DNA of 64,000 nt, taken from assembly GCF_022024175.1 (NCBI RefSeq), contig NZ_CP091794.1:434001-498000 (forward strand). The letters run 5' to 3'. Made by a program: the position numbers and the translations under genes. The stretch's first letter is position 1; each line of letters begins with the position of its first letter. Under the pieces are notes generated by a model. That model did not search any database and had not been told where the DNA came from. It saw nothing but the letters and a program-made list of their open reading frames with translations. Positions 61,690 to 64,000 of this stretch are shown here, piece after piece. Origin of the DNA: Prevotella communis (GTDB taxonomy: Bacteria; Bacteroidota; Bacteroidia; Bacteroidales; Bacteroidaceae).

Positions 61690-61730
61690 AATAATAAAGG
61701 TGCCTTGCGGGGCACCTTTATTATTTTTCT
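61690..61730. terminator. Bidirectional terminator
   Basis: AATAATAAAGGTGCC (61690-61704) pairs perfectly with 61711-61725 over 15 bp and has A- and T-rich flanks on both sides, serving both convergent genes. Confidence 0.88.
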
Positions 61731-62564
61731 TTATTCGTCATAGGAAACTTGCTTGCGTAGCAGGTTCACCTGCGTGACGTTGATATAGTAACCATTGACG
61801 AAAGCACCATATTTTCTGAGGTTTTCTACGTCCTTTGCCGTGAGGCGGATTCTGTAGGAGGTGGCTGTGCTGCTCACACTGGCACATCCCCATTCGTTGA
61901 GCTCGGAGTCGTTACCCTCAAGCGTCTCATCAGTGGTGTTGTAGATGGTCTTGAACACCCAGTACTTGGTTTCCGGGTCGTCCTTGTTGACCTCGAAGAT
62001 AAACTCAAGCTTGTCGCCCTCGTTGGCTGAGGCGAAGTTCTCTGGTTTGAGCACAAAGCCGCCAGTCCAGTTCTCAAAGGCACATTCGCCCTTCCAGATA
62101 CGGGTGGGAACCCACTTGGTATTGTTGCCTGGTGTCAAGTAGACATTGCTGATCCTGATGTTGCACGAGTCGTGCGGCTGAAGCACAATCTCATTCACTG
62201 ACGTAACATCCTGTCCGTCGAAATAGCAGGTCAGCGAGGTAAGACCAGGTTTGCCGACGGTCTTGAACTTATTGGCCACCACCACCTGTACGGGTACGGG
62301 GAGCGGGTCGATGAACTCGAAGGTGACCGACTCATAGCCAGACAGGTCGGAGGGCATGTTCTGCTCAAGGAAATTGCCCACCAGGCCACCCCAGGGGATA
62401 CCATTGTAGATAACGTTCTCGTTCTCGTCGAGGCCACAGTTCTCGTAGATGTTCCATGTGCTAGTGAACTTCAACGTGACGTCGTTGGCATCAACATGTC
62501 TGCTTTCCTCTCCACAGGCAAGGAGGAACAGCGCTGCTGACAGAAAAAGGATTAGTTTTTTCAT
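61731..62564 (-). CDS. Hypothetical lipoprotein with beta-sandwich domains
   Basis: A 277-aa lipoprotein (L-L-A-C-G-E-E, Cys17). Two beta-rich halves, each of about 110 residues, resemble carbohydrate-binding or fibronectin-like modules. No catalytic residues are evident. Overlaps the aminotransferase gene by four bases (ATGA), an unusual partner for a lipoprotein. Confidence 0.65.
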   Translation of the reverse strand: MKKLILFLSAALFLLACGEESRHVDANDVTLKFTSTWNIYENCGLDENENVIYNGIPWGGLVGNFLEQNMPSDLSGYESVTFEFIDPLPVPVQVVVANKFKTVGKPGLTSLTCYFDGQDVTSVNEIVLQPHDSCNIRISNVYLTPGNNTKWVPTRIWKGECAFENWTGGFVLKPENFASANEGDKLEFIFEVNKDDPETKYWVFKTIYNTTDETLEGNDSELNEWGCASVSSTATSYRIRLTAKDVENLRKYGAFVNGYYINVTQVNLLRKQVSYDE

Positions 62565-63874
62565 CGTGGATTGTTTTCGGCAAAGATTGCCATTCGCTCT
62601 TCCAATTGGTCGTACTGGTGATCCTCAATAAATGAGGTGCAGACACGCAGACCCTCCTGATGAGAGCCTGTGGTGATGAGACAGATGGCAGAAACGCCGT
62701 AGTACATCAGCTCGCGAGCCAACTCGCCGCTGGTCATGCCTGGATAGCCAATGGTGAAATAGAAGCCGTCGGCAATAGGCTTATCGAGGTCTTTGTCGTA
62801 GACAATATAGAAATTGTGGCGACAGAAGATTTCCTTGAGTTTATGTGCACGCTCGCCATACACCTTGATATCGTCGCGGAAGCGGTACTCGCCGTCGCAG
62901 GCGGCACGGAACAGGGCTGCCAGGGCATACTGGGCCGAGTGGCTGGTGCCTGATGAGAGGGCATAGAGCATACGGGTAGAGAAAACCAGTCCGAAGGGCA
63001 GTCCCTCATAGCGATTGGCCAGGTCGGGGAAGTGACGATGGAACAGTTTGTCGCTGATGCACACCACGCCGATACGCTCGCCGGCATACGAGAAAGCCTT
63101 TGAACCTGAGATGAGCAACATGTAGTTGCCTGTATAATGGGCTACAGAGGGCTGATAGGGTGCCTGGAACGGTGTAGAGAGGTCCTGACGGAAGTCCATG
63201 GCGAAGTAGGCGAGGTCTTCCATCACGATGGCATCATACTTTGTGGCCAGGGTGCCGATGGTCTGTAACTCCTGCTCGGTCATACAGATCCAGGCGGGGT
63301 TGTTGGGGTTGCTATAGACGATAGCGCAGATCTTGCCCGTAGAGAGGTAGGACTCCAGTTTGGCGCCCAACTTGTCGCCACGGAAGTCGTACACGTCGAA
63401 GGTCTCGTATTTCACGCCCTGCACCTGCAGCTGCATCTTCTGAACGGGGAAACCTGGGTCGATAAACAGTACGGTGTCCTTGCCCTTGGTAGCCTGCGAA
63501 CAGGTGAGGAAAGAGGCAAAGGTACCCTGCATAGAGCCGCAAACGGGTACGCACCCCTCGGGGGCAATGTCCACATTAATGAAAGCCTTGACAAAGCGAG
63601 AGGCCTGCTTCTTCAGTTCAGGGTAGCCCTGGATATCGGGGTAGGAGTGGGCTATGCCATCCTGTAAAGCCTTAATCTGAGCATCCACACCCACCTTTGC
63701 GGCAGGCAGACCGGGGATACCCATCTCCATCTTGATATATTCCACGCCGCTCTCCTTCTCGGCTTTGGCAGCTACCTGTTTTACTTCACGAATGGTAGCC
63801 TTGGCAAAATCCTTGATGCCGAGGCTCTCTATGAGAGTGTCTACGATTTCTTTCTTAATCGGTGTCGGTTTCAT
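62561..63874 (-). CDS. PLP-dependent aminotransferase class I/II
   Basis: A 437-aa fold-type I aminotransferase. The PLP-binding Lys is in S-G-S-K-A-F-S-Y-A-G-E-R near residue 258; Y-S-N-P-N-N-P-A holds the substrate-contact Asn-Pro, and G-I-A-H-S-Y-P marks the N-terminal arm. Similar to aspartate or aromatic aminotransferases. An aromatic preference would fit the arylacetate genes but is not proven. Confidence 0.85.
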   Translation of the reverse strand: MKPTPIKKEIVDTLIESLGIKDFAKATIREVKQVAAKAEKESGVEYIKMEMGIPGLPAAKVGVDAQIKALQDGIAHSYPDIQGYPELKKQASRFVKAFINVDIAPEGCVPVCGSMQGTFASFLTCSQATKGKDTVLFIDPGFPVQKMQLQVQGVKYETFDVYDFRGDKLGAKLESYLSTGKICAIVYSNPNNPAWICMTEQELQTIGTLATKYDAIVMEDLAYFAMDFRQDLSTPFQAPYQPSVAHYTGNYMLLISGSKAFSYAGERIGVVCISDKLFHRHFPDLANRYEGLPFGLVFSTRMLYALSSGTSHSAQYALAALFRAACDGEYRFRDDIKVYGERAHKLKEIFCRHNFYIVYDKDLDKPIADGFYFTIGYPGMTSGELARELMYYGVSAICLITTGSHQEGLRVCTSFIEDHQYDQLEERMAIFAENNPR

Positions 63875-63905
63875 TGTCTTGTCGTTTTAAGTTTCCCTTT
63901 ATAGT

Positions 63906-63941
63906 AAAAAAAGGATAGGTCATTTGTGTACCTATCCTTTT
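63906..63941 (-). terminator. Terminator after the tRNA
   Basis: AAAAGGATAGGT (63909-63920) pairs with 63930-63941 over 12 bp. On the minus strand the stem is followed by a T run, just after the tRNA 3' end. Confidence 0.8.
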
Positions 63942-63961
63942 CTGAACTTACGTTTATCCTG

Positions 63962-64000
63962 AGCCTCTTGTCGGATTCGAACCAACGACCCCGAGATTAC
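63962..64000 (-). tRNA. tRNA-Thr, 3' part (cut by window)
   Basis: On the minus strand: anticodon-loop end, variable loop, T-arm GTTGG-TTCGAAT-CCGAC and the acceptor strand AAGAGGC. Counting back, bases 35-36 are G-U, so the anticodon is NGU (threonine). CCA is not encoded. The 5' half lies beyond the edge. Confidence 0.8.

Overview
The window looks like Bacteroidota chromosome, most likely a Prevotella-type member of the Bacteroidales. The main evidence is about twenty copies of the Bacteroidota sigma promoter (TTG or TTTG, 19-20 bp, then TAnnTTTG), usually just upstream of starts that lack a Shine-Dalgarno. DUF4369/TlpA thioredoxins, ECF sigma/anti-sigma operons, GH43 enzymes with a C-terminal sorting-like tail and PaaK arylacetate-CoA ligases all fit. 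No phage, insertion sequence, CRISPR array or plasmid replication gene was seen.

Layout. 1-1.9 kb: housekeeping trio yicC (cut by the edge), gmk, nadD with overlapping ends. 2-11 kb: a surface-polysaccharide region with two glycosyltransferases, a MOP flippase, an acyltransferase, a LicD phosphotransferase, an SDR enzyme and an IspD/TarI cytidylyltransferase, plus two unknown genes. 11-14.5 kb: two secreted GH43 glycosidases. 14.5-20.5 kb: metG, a HAD phosphatase, a shrunken methyltransferase-like gene, a PduO-type cobalamin adenosyltransferase, a DUF2795 gene and an AlbA_2/Schlafen ATP-binding regulator. 20.6-28.2 kb: an ECF sigma/anti-sigma operon, a GNAT enzyme, yqeY, fhs and a second ECF whose C-terminus carries a membrane segment. 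28.3-44 kb: a one-strand array of ten exported proteins, seven with TlpA thioredoxin domains. 44-51 kb: a third ECF/anti-sigma operon, a TPR histidine kinase and a 5'-nucleotidase. 51-58 kb: M6 protease, ACT protein and two PaaK ligases, divergent from an ADP-forming acyl-CoA synthetase. 58-64 kb: small exported proteins and lipoproteins, an aminotransferase and the 3' part of a tRNA-Thr.

How the genes work together. The TlpA array looks like one long operon running leftward from a promoter at 44.1 kb, plus two downstream genes whose promoters share an identical 16-bp palindrome at the same position. The seven TlpA domains carry five different CXXC motifs, suggesting a diversified periplasmic redox toolkit. 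The PaaK/ACT/acyl-CoA synthetase group fits fermentation of aromatic amino acids to arylacetates. Three ECF systems suggest heavy envelope signalling.

The most unusual DNA is a repeat element present twice, at 25,977-26,248 and 57,704-58,031. Each copy has two perfect 32-bp palindromes separated by exactly 89 bp of unrelated sequence, followed by a conserved 97-bp block with a 22-bp internal period. Both copies lie between convergent genes, downstream of a plus-strand gene. The palindrome sequence differs between copies, but both palindromes within a copy change together. Several genes also carry in-frame short repeat insertions in linkers (GH43, HAD, anti-sigma factor, M6 protease, acyl-CoA synthetase).
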